DNA from: JAEUNJ01 sp052035955
GTDB taxonomy: Bacteria; Pseudomonadota; Gammaproteobacteria; Burkholderiales; Rhodocyclaceae
Length of the DNA stretch: 64,000 bases
Direction: 5' to 3'
Assembly (NCBI GenBank): GCA_052035955.1
Contig: JBPOHD010000003.1
Location: forward strand, 1-64,000
The translations under genes and the position numbers were made by a program. The notes under the pieces are model-generated. The model did not search any database. It was given only the letters and a program-made list of their open reading frames with translations, and was not told the DNA's origin. Below are positions 53,735-61,619 of this stretch, one piece after another; the stretch's first letter is position 1; each line of letters starts with the position of its first letter.

Positions 53735-53757
53735 CGGCCGGTCCGGAGGACCGGCCG
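53735..53757 (-). other. Strong hairpin in the dsrC-dsrM gap
   Basis: A perfect 10-bp stem CGGCCGGTCC/GGACCGGCCG with a 3-nt loop, 19 nt after the dsrC stop codon. There is no T-tract. It probably protects the dsrC message or partly stops transcription, giving more DsrC than DsrMKJOP; dsrC is known to be the most abundant dsr transcript in other sulfur oxidisers. Confidence 0.7.
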
Positions 53758-53775
53758 TTCAGGCGCAGACGGCGA

Positions 53776-54108
53776 TCAGACGCAGCCGGTGGGCTTGGGC
53801 AGGCCGGCGATCTTGCAGGCCTGCTTGGCGGGACCGTAGGGGAACAGTTCGTACAGGTACTGGCTGTTGCCCTTTTCCGGGCCGAGCTTCTTGCCGATGG
53901 CCTTGGTCAGCACGCGGACGGCGGGGGCGATCTGGAACTCGTTGTAGTAGTCGCGCAGGAAGTTGATCACCTCCCAGTGCTGCTCGGTCATGGCCACGTT
54001 TTCCTGCTGGGCCAGCACGCCGGCGATGTCCTCGTCCCAATCGGCCAGGTTGACCAGGTAGCCTTCCTCATCGGTTTCGACGCTCTTGCCGTTGATTTCG
54101 ATACCCAT
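53776..54108 (-). CDS. dsrC: DsrC sulfur-carrier protein
   Basis: 110 aa. Both redox cysteines are present in the flexible C-terminal arm: Cys98 (KQACKIAGLP) and the penultimate Cys109 (GCV). DsrC takes persulfide sulfur from DsrEFH and presents it to DsrAB, then to DsrMK as a trisulfide. It lies 50 nt after dsrH. Confidence 0.97.
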   Translation of the reverse strand: MGIEINGKSVETDEEGYLVNLADWDEDIAGVLAQQENVAMTEQHWEVINFLRDYYNEFQIAPAVRVLTKAIGKKLGPEKGNSQYLYELFPYGPAKQACKIAGLPKPTGCV

Positions 54109-54158
54109 TTGCTTCTCCTTGTGTAGGGCCCGACCCGGCGGGCCAATGGTTGGATTTC

Positions 54159-54455
54159 TTACAGCCAGGACTGACTGGACTTGTACTCGGCGACCAGATC
54201 CACGAAACCGGCGTAATCGACCGCGGTCACACCATCCATGACGCGGTCGGCGATGCCGCGGGCCTCCAGGTCGGGCGCCAGGGCATAGACCTTGAACTTG
54301 CCCATGGCCGCCTTCAGGGTCGGCTCGAAGGAATTGCCGCGGGCCACCGCATAGACGCCGTCCTCGATCAGCAGGATGGCGCCGCCGGTGCCCGTCTCGA
54401 TGCAGGATTGCAGCGCATTGCGCTCCAGGGGGGACTTGTTGACGATGTTCAGCAT
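54159..54455 (-). CDS. dsrH: DsrH
   Basis: 98 aa subunit of the DsrE2F2H2 sulfurtransferase, related to TusB. Cys18 (NALQSCIETG) is near the family's conserved position. It follows dsrF by 10 nt. Confidence 0.94.
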   Translation of the reverse strand: MLNIVNKSPLERNALQSCIETGTGGAILLIEDGVYAVARGNSFEPTLKAAMGKFKVYALAPDLEARGIADRVMDGVTAVDYAGFVDLVAEYKSSQSWL

Positions 54456-54465
54456 TTTCAGGTCC

Positions 54466-54831
54466 TCAGAAGCTCAGGAGCACGTCCTGCTCTTCCATCA
54501 GCTTGCCCAGGTCCGCCCGGCTCACCACGTCCACCGGCACGGTCAGGTCGTCCGCCGTCAGGCCGCGGGCGGCCAGGGATTCGGCATCCACGTAGAGCTT
54601 GGTGACGTCGTAATCCTCCAGGGCGCCGTAGGTCTTCTCGAAACCCTTGACCTCGATGCCCTTGGTCTGGTGGCCCTTCTTGATCTGGTAGACGCCGTCG
54701 TCCATGAAGGCCAGGGAAACGTCCTGCTCGAAGGCGGCGGCGATCAGCACGACCTCGAGGGACTCCAGGGCATAGATGGTGCCGTAGGGCGCCTTGCGGT
54801 TCACGAACATGAATTTCTTGATGTTGCTCAC
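54466..54831 (-). CDS. dsrF: DsrF
   Basis: 121 aa subunit of DsrEFH, related to TusC (KKFMFVNRKAPYGTIYALES). The GTG start at 54831 has AGGGGG upstream and gives the usual length. No cysteine is present, as expected, since sulfur is carried on DsrE. Confidence 0.92.
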   Translation of the reverse strand: MSNIKKFMFVNRKAPYGTIYALESLEVVLIAAAFEQDVSLAFMDDGVYQIKKGHQTKGIEVKGFEKTYGALEDYDVTKLYVDAESLAARGLTADDLTVPVDVVSRADLGKLMEEQDVLLSF

Positions 54832-54841
54832 GATCGCCCCC

Positions 54842-55234
54842 TCAGTCGCCGAAGACCACGATGCGGTCGGACTGGATGCCCGCCTCGACCAACTGGCCCA
54901 GGCCGGAGATGCGGAAGCCGGCGGCCAGGTTGGTGGCATCCTTGCCGTTGCGCTTGGCCTCGCCGTCGTCCACTATGCCGCGGCGCTGGGCCGCGGCGAC
55001 GCAGACCACCATGTCCAGCTTGTGCTCCTCGCCCAGCTTCGACCAGCGGTTGACGATGTTGCGGTCGTCCTGGGGCGGCGTGGTCAGGCGCGTCGCATTG
55101 TTGACACCGTCATGGTAGAAGAAGATGCGGAAGATCTCATGCCCTTTCGCCAGCACCGCCTTGGCGAACTGGTAGGCGGAGTCGGAGGCCTGGTGGGTGT
55201 AGGGACCCTCGTTGACCAGAATCGAGAATTTCAT
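54842..55234 (-). CDS. dsrE: DsrE
   Basis: 130 aa catalytic subunit of DsrEFH, related to TusD. The persulfide-binding Cys78 lies in MVVCVAAAQRRG. The N-terminus KFSILVNEGPYTHQASDSA is typical. It transfers sulfur to DsrC. It follows dsrB by 22 nt. Confidence 0.96.
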   Translation of the reverse strand: MKFSILVNEGPYTHQASDSAYQFAKAVLAKGHEIFRIFFYHDGVNNATRLTTPPQDDRNIVNRWSKLGEEHKLDMVVCVAAAQRRGIVDDGEAKRNGKDATNLAAGFRISGLGQLVEAGIQSDRIVVFGD

Positions 55235-55256
55235 CGGCTGTCTTTCCTCGGCCAGA

Positions 55257-56333
55257 TCAGAAGCGGATGTGGGCGGACGCGTTCAGGTTCGTCCGGGAGC
55301 CGCGCCAGTCGTCGATCAGGTACTTGGTGAAGGGCAGGCCGGTCTTCTCGAAGAAACGGGGCCAGCCGATGCGGTCGATCCAGTCGGCCAGGCGCTCCCA
55401 GGGGCGGGCATCGGCCTTGTAGGAGCGCAGGATCTTGCCCACCACCTCATTGACCTCGGGCCAGCGGGGCGGGTTGTTGGGCAGGCCGGAGGCCACCAGC
55501 TTCATGAAGGTGGGCTTGCCGCGGGCATTGGAGTTCTTGCCGCCGACCCAGATGGCGAGCTTGGAATACTCGGGGTCGTTGATCTGCATGGGCGGGCAGG
55601 GGGGATAGCAGGCGCCGCAGCAGACGCACTTCTTTTCGTCCACTTCCAGGGTCGGCTTGCCGTTCACCAGGGCGGGACGGATGGCCGCCACCGGGCAGCG
55701 GGCGACGACGGCGGGGCGTTCGCAGACGTTGGCCACCAGGTCGTGGTTGATCTTCGGCGGCTTGGTGTGCTGGATGATGACGGCGATGTCGGCCTGGCCG
55801 CCGCAGTTGATCTCGCAGCAGGAGGTCGAGAGGTGCACCCGGTTGGGCATCTCCTCGTTCTTGAACTCCTCGTAGAGGTTGTCCATCATGGACTTCACGA
55901 CGCCGGAGGCATCGGTGCCCGGGATGTCGCAGTGCAGCCAGCCCTGGGTGTGGGCGACCATCGAAACGGAGTTGCCGGTGCCGCCGACGGGGAAGCCCTC
56001 GGCTTCCAGCTTCTCGATCAGCGGGGCGACCTTCTTCTCGTCGGAAACGATGAACTCGATGTTGGAGCGGATGGTGAAGCGCACGCGGCCCTCGGCGAAC
56101 TGGTCGGCGATGTCGCAGAGCTTGCGGATGGTGTAGACGTCCATCTGGCGCTGGGTGCCGGCGCGCACGGACCAGACCTGGTCGCCGCTGTTGGCCACGT
56201 GGTGCAGGACGCCGGGCCGCGGCCGGTCATGATACTTCCAGTCGCCCAGGTTCTTCGCCAGCATGGGGTGCAGGTACTTCGCGTTGTCGGGTACGCCGCT
56301 TTCGATCGCCCGACGCATTGGAGCTTGAGCCAT
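55257..56333 (-). CDS. dsrB: Reverse dissimilatory sulfite reductase beta subunit
   Basis: 358 aa. Sirohaem-[4Fe-4S] region STSCCEINCGGQ and ferredoxin domain KKCVCCGACYPPCP. With DsrA it forms the alpha2-beta2 enzyme that oxidises DsrC-bound sulfur to sulfite. It starts 101 nt after dsrA, with a hairpin in between. Confidence 0.97.
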   Translation of the reverse strand: MAQAPMRRAIESGVPDNAKYLHPMLAKNLGDWKYHDRPRPGVLHHVANSGDQVWSVRAGTQRQMDVYTIRKLCDIADQFAEGRVRFTIRSNIEFIVSDEKKVAPLIEKLEAEGFPVGGTGNSVSMVAHTQGWLHCDIPGTDASGVVKSMMDNLYEEFKNEEMPNRVHLSTSCCEINCGGQADIAVIIQHTKPPKINHDLVANVCERPAVVARCPVAAIRPALVNGKPTLEVDEKKCVCCGACYPPCPPMQINDPEYSKLAIWVGGKNSNARGKPTFMKLVASGLPNNPPRWPEVNEVVGKILRSYKADARPWERLADWIDRIGWPRFFEKTGLPFTKYLIDDWRGSRTNLNASAHIRF

Positions 56334-56394
56334 TCTTGCCTCCGCTATTTTTCGATATCCGATAAGACTGTAGGGTCACCGGCCCGCCCGCCGG

Positions 56395-56416
56395 GCGCGC
56401 GGAATGCTCCGCGCGC
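56395..56416 (-). other. Hairpin between dsrA and dsrB
   Basis: A perfect 9-bp stem GCGCGCGGA/TCCGCGCGC with a 4-nt loop. There is no T-tract. It may mark a processing or stabilising site in the dsr message. Confidence 0.6.
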
Positions 56417-56434
56417 CGCGGACGAGGGGGACCC

Positions 56435-57730
56435 TCAGGCCGCTGCCTTCTTGGCGTTGATGCGGGCCACTTCCTCGTCCCAGCCGTCCGTGCGGACGTA
56501 GGGGTTGGTGCGCGGGGTCGCGACCATGTTGGCATCGATGTCCAGACCGATGCCTTCGAGGAAGTTGACGAGGCCGATGCGCTCGATCATCTCGCCGGTA
56601 CGCTCGTGCTCCAGCGCGTTCTCGGCGAAGAAGTCGATGATGCTCTGGGCGAGTTCGACCAGCTTCTCGTAGTCCTCTTCTTCCTTGAGCGGCATGAAGG
56701 GAACGACGACGGTGCCCATCAGGTCACCGATCTTCAGGGTGCGCTTGCCGCCGACCAGGATGGTGGCGCCCTTGTCCCGGCCGGGCGCCAGGGCGCCGGT
56801 CATGACGTTGATGCAGTGCATGCAGCGCACGCAGTCCTTGTTGTCCACCTCGAGGCACTGGGCATCGTCGATGGCCACGGCGGAGACGTGGGCGTCCTTG
56901 CGCACATCGGCGGCCTTCTTGATCTGGATGGCCTTGGTGGGGCAGCGGGCCACCACGTCGTTCACCAGTTCGTTCATGCCGTGCTTGGCGAACCACTTCT
57001 TCGCCAGGGCCTCGTCGGTGCGCATGTTGTCGCGCCAGGTGCCGATGACGGCCATGTCGGCCCGCTGGATCGAGTTCATGCAGTCGTTCGGACAGCCGGA
57101 GAACTTGAACTTGAACTTGTAGGGCAGGGCGGGACGGTGGATGTCGTCCAGGAAGGTGTTCACCACCATCGTGTGGGCCTTGCCCTCGTTGTAGCAGGAC
57201 TGCTCGCAACGGGCCGCGCCGACGCAGGACATGGAGGTGCGCACCGCGGGACCGGCACCGCCCAGGTCGAAGCCCATCTCGTTGAACTCGTCGAAGGCCT
57301 TCTGAACGTTCTCGGTGGTGCAGCCCTGGAACATGATGTCGCCTGACTGGCCGTGCAGGGCGATGAGGCCCGAACCGTACTGTTCCCAGATGTCGCAGAA
57401 CTTGCGCAGGGTGTCGGTGTCGTAGTGCATGCCCGGCGGGGGCATGATGCGCAGGGTGTGGAACTCCGCGGCATCCTTGAACACGGGCTGGCCGCCCTCG
57501 TCCTTGATCTCCGTGAAGCGCGGGATGACGCCGCCGCCATAGCCGATGACGCCGACCGTGCCGCCCTTCCAGTACCCCTTGCGGGTCTTGTAGGAGTGCT
57601 CCAGGTGGCCGAGGACGTCGACCACGTAGTCCTTGTCCTTGGCGAGGCGCTTCAAGCCGGTGATGAAGCTGGGCCAGGGGCCCTTCTCCAGCTCGTCCAG
57701 CATGGGGGTGGGATGAAATGGCTTGGCCAT
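56435..57730 (-). CDS. dsrA: Reverse dissimilatory sulfite reductase alpha subunit
   Basis: 431 aa. Cysteine ligands of the coupled sirohaem-[4Fe-4S] centre are MSCVGAARCEQSCYN and FSGCPNDCMNS; a ferredoxin domain follows (CLEVDNKDCVRCMHC). First gene of the dsr operon, with SD GAGGAGAG upstream of its ATG. With DsrEFH and DsrL present it works in sulfur oxidation. Its promoter region is shared with the divergent genes at 57982. Confidence 0.97.
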   Translation of the reverse strand: MAKPFHPTPMLDELEKGPWPSFITGLKRLAKDKDYVVDVLGHLEHSYKTRKGYWKGGTVGVIGYGGGVIPRFTEIKDEGGQPVFKDAAEFHTLRIMPPPGMHYDTDTLRKFCDIWEQYGSGLIALHGQSGDIMFQGCTTENVQKAFDEFNEMGFDLGGAGPAVRTSMSCVGAARCEQSCYNEGKAHTMVVNTFLDDIHRPALPYKFKFKFSGCPNDCMNSIQRADMAVIGTWRDNMRTDEALAKKWFAKHGMNELVNDVVARCPTKAIQIKKAADVRKDAHVSAVAIDDAQCLEVDNKDCVRCMHCINVMTGALAPGRDKGATILVGGKRTLKIGDLMGTVVVPFMPLKEEEDYEKLVELAQSIIDFFAENALEHERTGEMIERIGLVNFLEGIGLDIDANMVATPRTNPYVRTDGWDEEVARINAKKAAA

Positions 57731-57843
57731 CTTGACTCTCCTCTTGTTGGATCTTGTTTCGGAACCGGTCGCCTTCGACCGGGAATCCGCAGTTGTCCGG
57801 ATGTTAGAGAGACCGCCTGGCGTGGACCATCCCCCCGTCAGGT

Positions 57844-57894
57844 AGATTACGTCTCCCGGATGGGTTAGGGCAACCTACCCGAAAGGGTTATATT
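57844..57894. promoter_or_regulatory. Divergent dsr promoter region with candidate operator
   Basis: On the minus strand TTGCCC (57873-57868), 18 bp, TAATCT (57849-57844) may drive dsrA. On the plus strand TATATT (57889-57894) may be a -10 for the genes at 57982. Between them are two GGGTTA repeats (57862-57867, 57885-57890) and the palindrome ACCC-GAAA-GGGT (57877-57888), which overlaps the plus-strand -10 and could be an operator. Confidence 0.4.
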
Positions 57895-57981
57895 GCCCCT
57901 CCCCCTCCCGGGAATGGTCGGCGCCGCCCCATCGGTGACATAGTCCTGCGCTGGTCGGGGGAGGCTTCCCCAGGAGGAGAC

Positions 57982-58230
57982 TTGGACAAAATAACCAGCC
58001 TGGACCGTTTCCGGGTGCCCATCGGCAACCAGGACATCGAGCTGCAGCAGATGGAATTCGAGGCCGGCGGCCTGCCCTTGCTGCGCCTGCGGATTCGCGA
58101 ACGGTCGCGCTTCACCATCTTCGACATCGACCCGGTGACGGCCGAACGCTGGGCCCGGGTGATGCAGGAATGGGCCCGGGCGACGCTGGCGGCGCAGAAC
58201 GACACGCAGAAGGACGGGGAGGCCCCGTGA
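57982..58230 (+). CDS. Small unknown protein divergent from dsrA
   Basis: 82 aa, soluble, with a TTG start behind a perfect AGGAGGAG SD. No family is recognised. The central part (GGLPLLRLRIRERSRFTIFD) looks like beta strands, followed by a helix (TAERWARVMQEWARATLA). Its stop overlaps the start of the next gene (GTGA), so the two are made together. Its position suggests a role tied to sulfur oxidation. Confidence 0.75.
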   Translation: MDKITSLDRFRVPIGNQDIELQQMEFEAGGLPLLRLRIRERSRFTIFDIDPVTAERWARVMQEWARATLAAQNDTQKDGEAP

Positions 58231-58838
58231 CCGCGGCCGCGGATCCCGAGTTCATCGACCTCGCCTTCCCCCTTCGGGGCGGCGACATCCTTGCCGACTA
58301 CGCCGAGGCCCTGCGCGACGAACTGATTCGCGCCCTGCCCTGGCTGGCGGAGGAACCCCTGGCTGCCGTGCTGCCCCTGGCGCGCATCGCCCACCAGGGG
58401 TCCCGCCTGATCCTCTCGGGCCGCACGCGACTGATCCTCAGGCTGCCGATGGCGCGGGTGGAGGACGCCTGCGGCCTCGCCGGCCGGCGCCTGGATATCG
58501 GCGATGGACTCGACGTGGGAGCGGGCGGAGCGCGGCCCCTGTGGCCGTCGGAGGTGCTCTATTCCACCTTCGTGGACCTGAATGAGACGACGGAGGGGGA
58601 CTTCGTGGCCGCCTGCCGGGAAGCCCTCGACGCCCTCGGCCTGGAGCGCGAACTGGTCTGCGGCAAGGCCCGGCGGGCCCAGACGAGGGAGGGGCCGCGG
58701 GTGGGCCATTCCGTGATGATCTATGGGCTCAAGGCCGGCGAATCGCTGCGCCTGCAGCGCCTGGGCCTGGGCCAGGGCCGCCTGGAGGGACGCGGGGTAT
58801 TCGTGCCCCACAAATCGGTGGCGGCCGTCGGTGAATGA
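58227..58838 (+). CDS. Cas6/Cmx6-like RAMP protein, no CRISPR nearby
   Basis: 203 aa. The N-terminus (IDLAFPLRGGDILADYAEAL), the middle HQGSRLILSGRTRLILRLP and especially the C-terminal segment GESLRLQRLGLGQGRLEGRG followed by VFVPHKS match the I-MYXAN-type Cas6/Cmx6 family, with the Gly-rich loop of RAMP RNA-binding proteins. No repeat array or other cas gene is in the window. It is coupled to the 82-aa protein before it and precedes tandem TusA and a DsrC paralogue. It may be an RNA-binding protein recruited to the sulfur locus. Family assignment is by memory of motifs. Confidence 0.65.
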   Translation: MTAAADPEFIDLAFPLRGGDILADYAEALRDELIRALPWLAEEPLAAVLPLARIAHQGSRLILSGRTRLILRLPMARVEDACGLAGRRLDIGDGLDVGAGGARPLWPSEVLYSTFVDLNETTEGDFVAACREALDALGLERELVCGKARRAQTREGPRVGHSVMIYGLKAGESLRLQRLGLGQGRLEGRGVFVPHKSVAAVGE

Positions 58839-58871
58839 CGGCTTCCGAACGCATTGAAAGAGGAGAGGACC

Positions 58872-59354
58872 ATGACTGAAAAACCGACCGTGAGCATCGA
58901 CATGTCCGGGCTGCCTTGTCCGGCGCCGTTGCTGGGTGCCAAGAAAATCATCGACGACCTGCAGCCCGGCCAGACCATGCTGCTGCTCTCCGACTGCCCC
59001 GGGACCCCCGACGACCTGTTCGCCTGGTGCAAGTTCACCGGCAACGAGATGCTCGGTTCCATGAAGCAGCAGGACGGCAAGACGGCCTATACCCTGCGCA
59101 AGGCCGGCGGTGCCAGCAGCACGCCGATCGCCCACGTCACCCTCGACATGCGTGGCGTCTCGTGCCCCGGCCCCATCCTGGAGGCAAAGAAGCTCCTCGG
59201 CGGCATGAAGGCCGGCGAGGTGCTGCAACTGGTCAGCGACTGCTCGGCCGCCGTCCAGGAAATCAGGACCTGGAGCCAGGTCGCTTCCGTCGAGCTGCTG
59301 GCCGACTTCGAGCGGGCCCGCAATGCCCACGAGTTCTACCTGAAGAAGAAATGA
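58872..59354 (+). CDS. Tandem TusA-like sulfurtransferase
   Basis: 160 aa made of two TusA domains. Each carries the CPxP sulfur-binding motif: Cys16 (LPCPAPLL) and Cys98 (VSCPGPIL). Further cysteines are at 42 and 124, at the same place in each repeat (LLLSDCPG, LVSDCSAA), and at 53. TusA proteins hand persulfide to DsrEFH or DsrC in sulfur oxidisers. A two-domain chain is unusual. SD AGGAGAGG precedes the ATG at 58872. It is followed by a DsrC paralogue 28 nt downstream. Confidence 0.88.
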   Translation: MTEKPTVSIDMSGLPCPAPLLGAKKIIDDLQPGQTMLLLSDCPGTPDDLFAWCKFTGNEMLGSMKQQDGKTAYTLRKAGGASSTPIAHVTLDMRGVSCPGPILEAKKLLGGMKAGEVLQLVSDCSAAVQEIRTWSQVASVELLADFERARNAHEFYLKKK

Positions 59355-59382
59355 CCGACATCGTCAGAAGGAGGAAATGCCC

Positions 59383-59721
59383 ATGAGCTACGTCATCAAT
59401 GGCGAGGAGAAGGAAGCCGACGACTACGGCTACCTGCTGGAACCCGATTACAGCGAGGAGGCGGTGAACGTCATCGCCGAGGCCTGCGGGCTGGCGCTGA
59501 CCGAGCAGCATCGCAAGGTGATCGCCTACCTGCGGGAGAAGTTCAAGGAGGACGGCCAGACGCCCAACCTGCGCAACCTGATCAAGGGCCTGCAGGACGA
59601 GGGCGACATGCCCGAGGCCGACAGTGCCCTGTTGTTCGACCTGTTCCCCGACGGCGGTGCCGCCAAGCAGGGGTGCAAGGTCGCGGGCCTGCCGCAGCCG
59701 AAGGGAAAGGGCGGGTACTGA
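59383..59721 (+). CDS. DsrC-family paralogue lacking the terminal cysteine
   Basis: 112 aa with the DsrC/TusE fold. The C-terminal arm has only the inner cysteine, Cys98 (KQGCKVAGLPQP); the penultimate cysteine is missing (ends GKGGY instead of GCV). TusE keeps only the outer cysteine and true DsrC keeps both, so this is a different type. It may accept sulfur without forming the intramolecular disulfide, or act as a regulator. I chose ATG 59383, 6 bp after AGGAGGAA. The stop codon lies in the loop of the terminator. Confidence 0.87.
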   Translation: MSYVINGEEKEADDYGYLLEPDYSEEAVNVIAEACGLALTEQHRKVIAYLREKFKEDGQTPNLRNLIKGLQDEGDMPEADSALLFDLFPDGGAAKQGCKVAGLPQPKGKGGY

Positions 59722-59740
59722 CGGTACCCGCCCTTTCCCT
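59702..59740 (+). terminator. Perfect 17-bp terminator stem
   Basis: Arms AGGGAAAGGGCGGGTAC (59702-59718) and the exact complement at 59724-59740, 5-nt loop. The stop codon of the DsrC paralogue lies within it. The downstream arm contains TTT only, so termination may be factor-assisted. Confidence 0.75.
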
Positions 59741-60095
59741 GTCGGGCAGTTGATGGCCCACCACCCCCCGGCCCCCGCCTCCAGGCGGGGGAGCCTGCAT
59801 GATCGCTTCGCTCACATGAATGGGGGAGCGTCCGGCTTCGGTGGCCGCGGATTGAGGCTTCGCCGCGTGCCGCCTTGCCTTGGGGCGGCCCGGCGGCAAG
59901 GCTGCGCTCGGGGTGGGCTTCCGCGCGCGGGGAGGGCGGCCGGTTCTGGTGGGAGCGGCGTCCTCGCCGCGATGGGTTTTCCAAGCGCCGAGATCGCGGC
60001 GAGGACGCCGCTCCTGCAGTGCGTGGTCGCGCTGCCTCGACCCGCCTCGCGCTGAACCACGCCCACCACTCTCGACTCTGCCCTCACCACTCCCC
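59741..60095. other. Repeat-rich non-coding gap
   Basis: It holds a 9-bp hairpin (CCCCCGCCT 59772-59780 / AGGCGGGGG 59783-59791) and a long palindrome at 59952-60014. Several overlapping frames are open only because of GC content. I see no gene; the promoter for the gene at 60096 is probably here but not clear. Confidence 0.65.
59952..60014. repeat. REP-like palindrome with 22-bp arms
   Basis: Arms 59952-59973 and 59993-60014 are perfectly complementary (GGAGCGGCGTCC then TCGCCGCGAT on the left), with a 19-nt loop. GGAGCGGCGTCCTCGCC-type palindromes are known as dispersed intergenic REP-like units in several proteobacteria. Confidence 0.82.
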
Positions 60096-60704
60096 ATGGC
60101 CATCCGCATCCGTTCCCGCTTCCATACCGAGGGCCAGCGGTCCATGGCCACCCTGGCCTCGGTGGTGGCCATGCTGGCCTGGAAGCTGGCGGTGGAGTCC
60201 ATCAAGCGGCTGCGGGCGGCCCGGTACGACATCGACATCGGTCGGCCCTACTTCGACTACGTCTGCGAGTTCATGGCCTTCCTGGCCCATGGCGCCGACC
60301 GGGTGGCCTTCCTCAAGCTGCCTGCCGAGGACCGCGTCGCCTTCACGACGGCCCTGGCCACCCGCCTGTCCGAGGTGGTGGAGGAGAACCGGGACATGCT
60401 GCTGGCCGAGACGGAGCCCGATGCCTGCCGCCGCCACTTCCTGAAGCTGTTCAACGACCGGGGCGCCGGCTATGCCGATTTCGGCTGGGACGAGGCTGGC
60501 CCAGACTTCGGCTTCCGGCGCTACTTCGCCGCCTGCCTGCGCGAAGTGCTGCCCGAGAAGGACAGGCTCTGGGTGATCGACCAGGCCATGGACATCGAGG
60601 CCCCCGAGGCCGTCGAGGCCCTGGACAGGACCCTGGCCGGCCTGTTCGCGGCGCCGGGGGCGGAAAGGGTGCGGCGCGGCCGCGAAGGAGTGTCCGGTGA
60701 CTGA
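60096..60704 (+). CDS. Unknown 202-aa protein
   Basis: Soluble and mainly helical by composition, without signal peptide or recognised domain. Notable features are the N-terminal amphipathic stretch (LASVVAMLAWKLAVESIKRL), the phrase PYFDYVCEFMAFLAHGADR and an acidic C-terminal half. The ATG at 60096 is the first sensible start. Its stop overlaps the GTG start of the dioxygenase gene by 8 nt, so they form one operon. It could be a partner or regulator of the dioxygenase. Confidence 0.7.
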   Translation: MAIRIRSRFHTEGQRSMATLASVVAMLAWKLAVESIKRLRAARYDIDIGRPYFDYVCEFMAFLAHGADRVAFLKLPAEDRVAFTTALATRLSEVVEENRDMLLAETEPDACRRHFLKLFNDRGAGYADFGWDEAGPDFGFRRYFAACLREVLPEKDRLWVIDQAMDIEAPEAVEALDRTLAGLFAAPGAERVRRGREGVSGD

Positions 60705-61590
60705 ATCGCCCTTCGACCTCGGCAACGCCGGTGGCTATCTCTCCTGGCGCGAGCGCAAGCTGGACTCCGCGCCGCGCCGCCTCGAGGACATCGTCGTTAC
60801 GCTCGCCGATCCGCGCGCCCTGGCCGCGGCGGAGCGGGAGCGGCTCCTGGAACGCTGCGCCACGGCCAACATGGCGGTCTATGTCGGCGCCACCGGCGGC
60901 GACCCGGACAAGGAGATCCCGCGCCGCCTGGGCCTGCAGCTCGGCATGCGCAGCCTGGACGGCCATTGGCTCACCGACAGCGACGGCATCTCGCCCCTCT
61001 CCGTGCGCGGCGCCGAGGAACGCGGCGAGCGGCGCGAGTACATCCCCTACACCGACAAGCCCATCAAGTGGCACACGGACGGCTACTACAATCCGCCGGA
61101 GCGGACCATCAGGGGGCTCATCCTCCACTGCGTGCAGAGCGCCGTCACGGGGGGCGACAACCAGCTCCTGGACCACGAACTCGCCTACATCCTGCTGCGC
61201 GACGAGGACCCGGACCACATCCGCGCCCTGTCGGCGCCCGACGCGATGACCATCCCGCCGCGCATGGACGAGGACGGCATCGCCCGCGCCGCCCAGCCGG
61301 GGCCGGTCTTCTCGGTCGATGGGGCCGGCTTCCTGCACATGCGTTACACGGCGCGCACGCGCAGCATCGAATGGAAGGCGGACGCGGCCACCCGGGCCGC
61401 CGTGGCCGCCCTGGAGCGCATCCTCGCGGCGCCGACGCCGTGGACCCTGCACGGAAGGCTGGAACCGGGCATGGGCCTGGTCTGCAACAACGTGCTGCAC
61501 GACCGCAGCGGCTTCACCGAATCCCCCGGGCAGCGGCGGCTCCTCTACCGCGCGCGCTATTACGAAAGAATCAGCGCCGACCCCGTATAA
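60697..61590 (+). CDS. TauD/TfdA-like Fe(II)/2-oxoglutarate dioxygenase
   Basis: 297 aa. The iron triad is visible: HTD in IKWHTDGYYNPP (residues about 125-127) and the distal His in NVLHDRSGF, with the 2-oxoglutarate-binding Arg in RRLLYRARYY. TauD-family enzymes hydroxylate small substrates such as taurine, sulfate esters or other acids. Here it lies near the dsr locus, so an organosulfur substrate is possible but unproven. The start is GTG, overlapping the preceding gene. Confidence 0.87.
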   Translation: MTESPFDLGNAGGYLSWRERKLDSAPRRLEDIVVTLADPRALAAAERERLLERCATANMAVYVGATGGDPDKEIPRRLGLQLGMRSLDGHWLTDSDGISPLSVRGAEERGERREYIPYTDKPIKWHTDGYYNPPERTIRGLILHCVQSAVTGGDNQLLDHELAYILLRDEDPDHIRALSAPDAMTIPPRMDEDGIARAAQPGPVFSVDGAGFLHMRYTARTRSIEWKADAATRAAVAALERILAAPTPWTLHGRLEPGMGLVCNNVLHDRSGFTESPGQRRLLYRARYYERISADPV

Positions 61591-61619
61591 TTTTTCCGCG
61601 CCCTCGGGGGCGGACCCGC

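Noticed and set aside
58227..58838. A CRISPR-Cas system around the Cas6-like gene
   Set aside because: No repeat-spacer array and no other cas gene is visible in the window; only the isolated RAMP-type protein is present.
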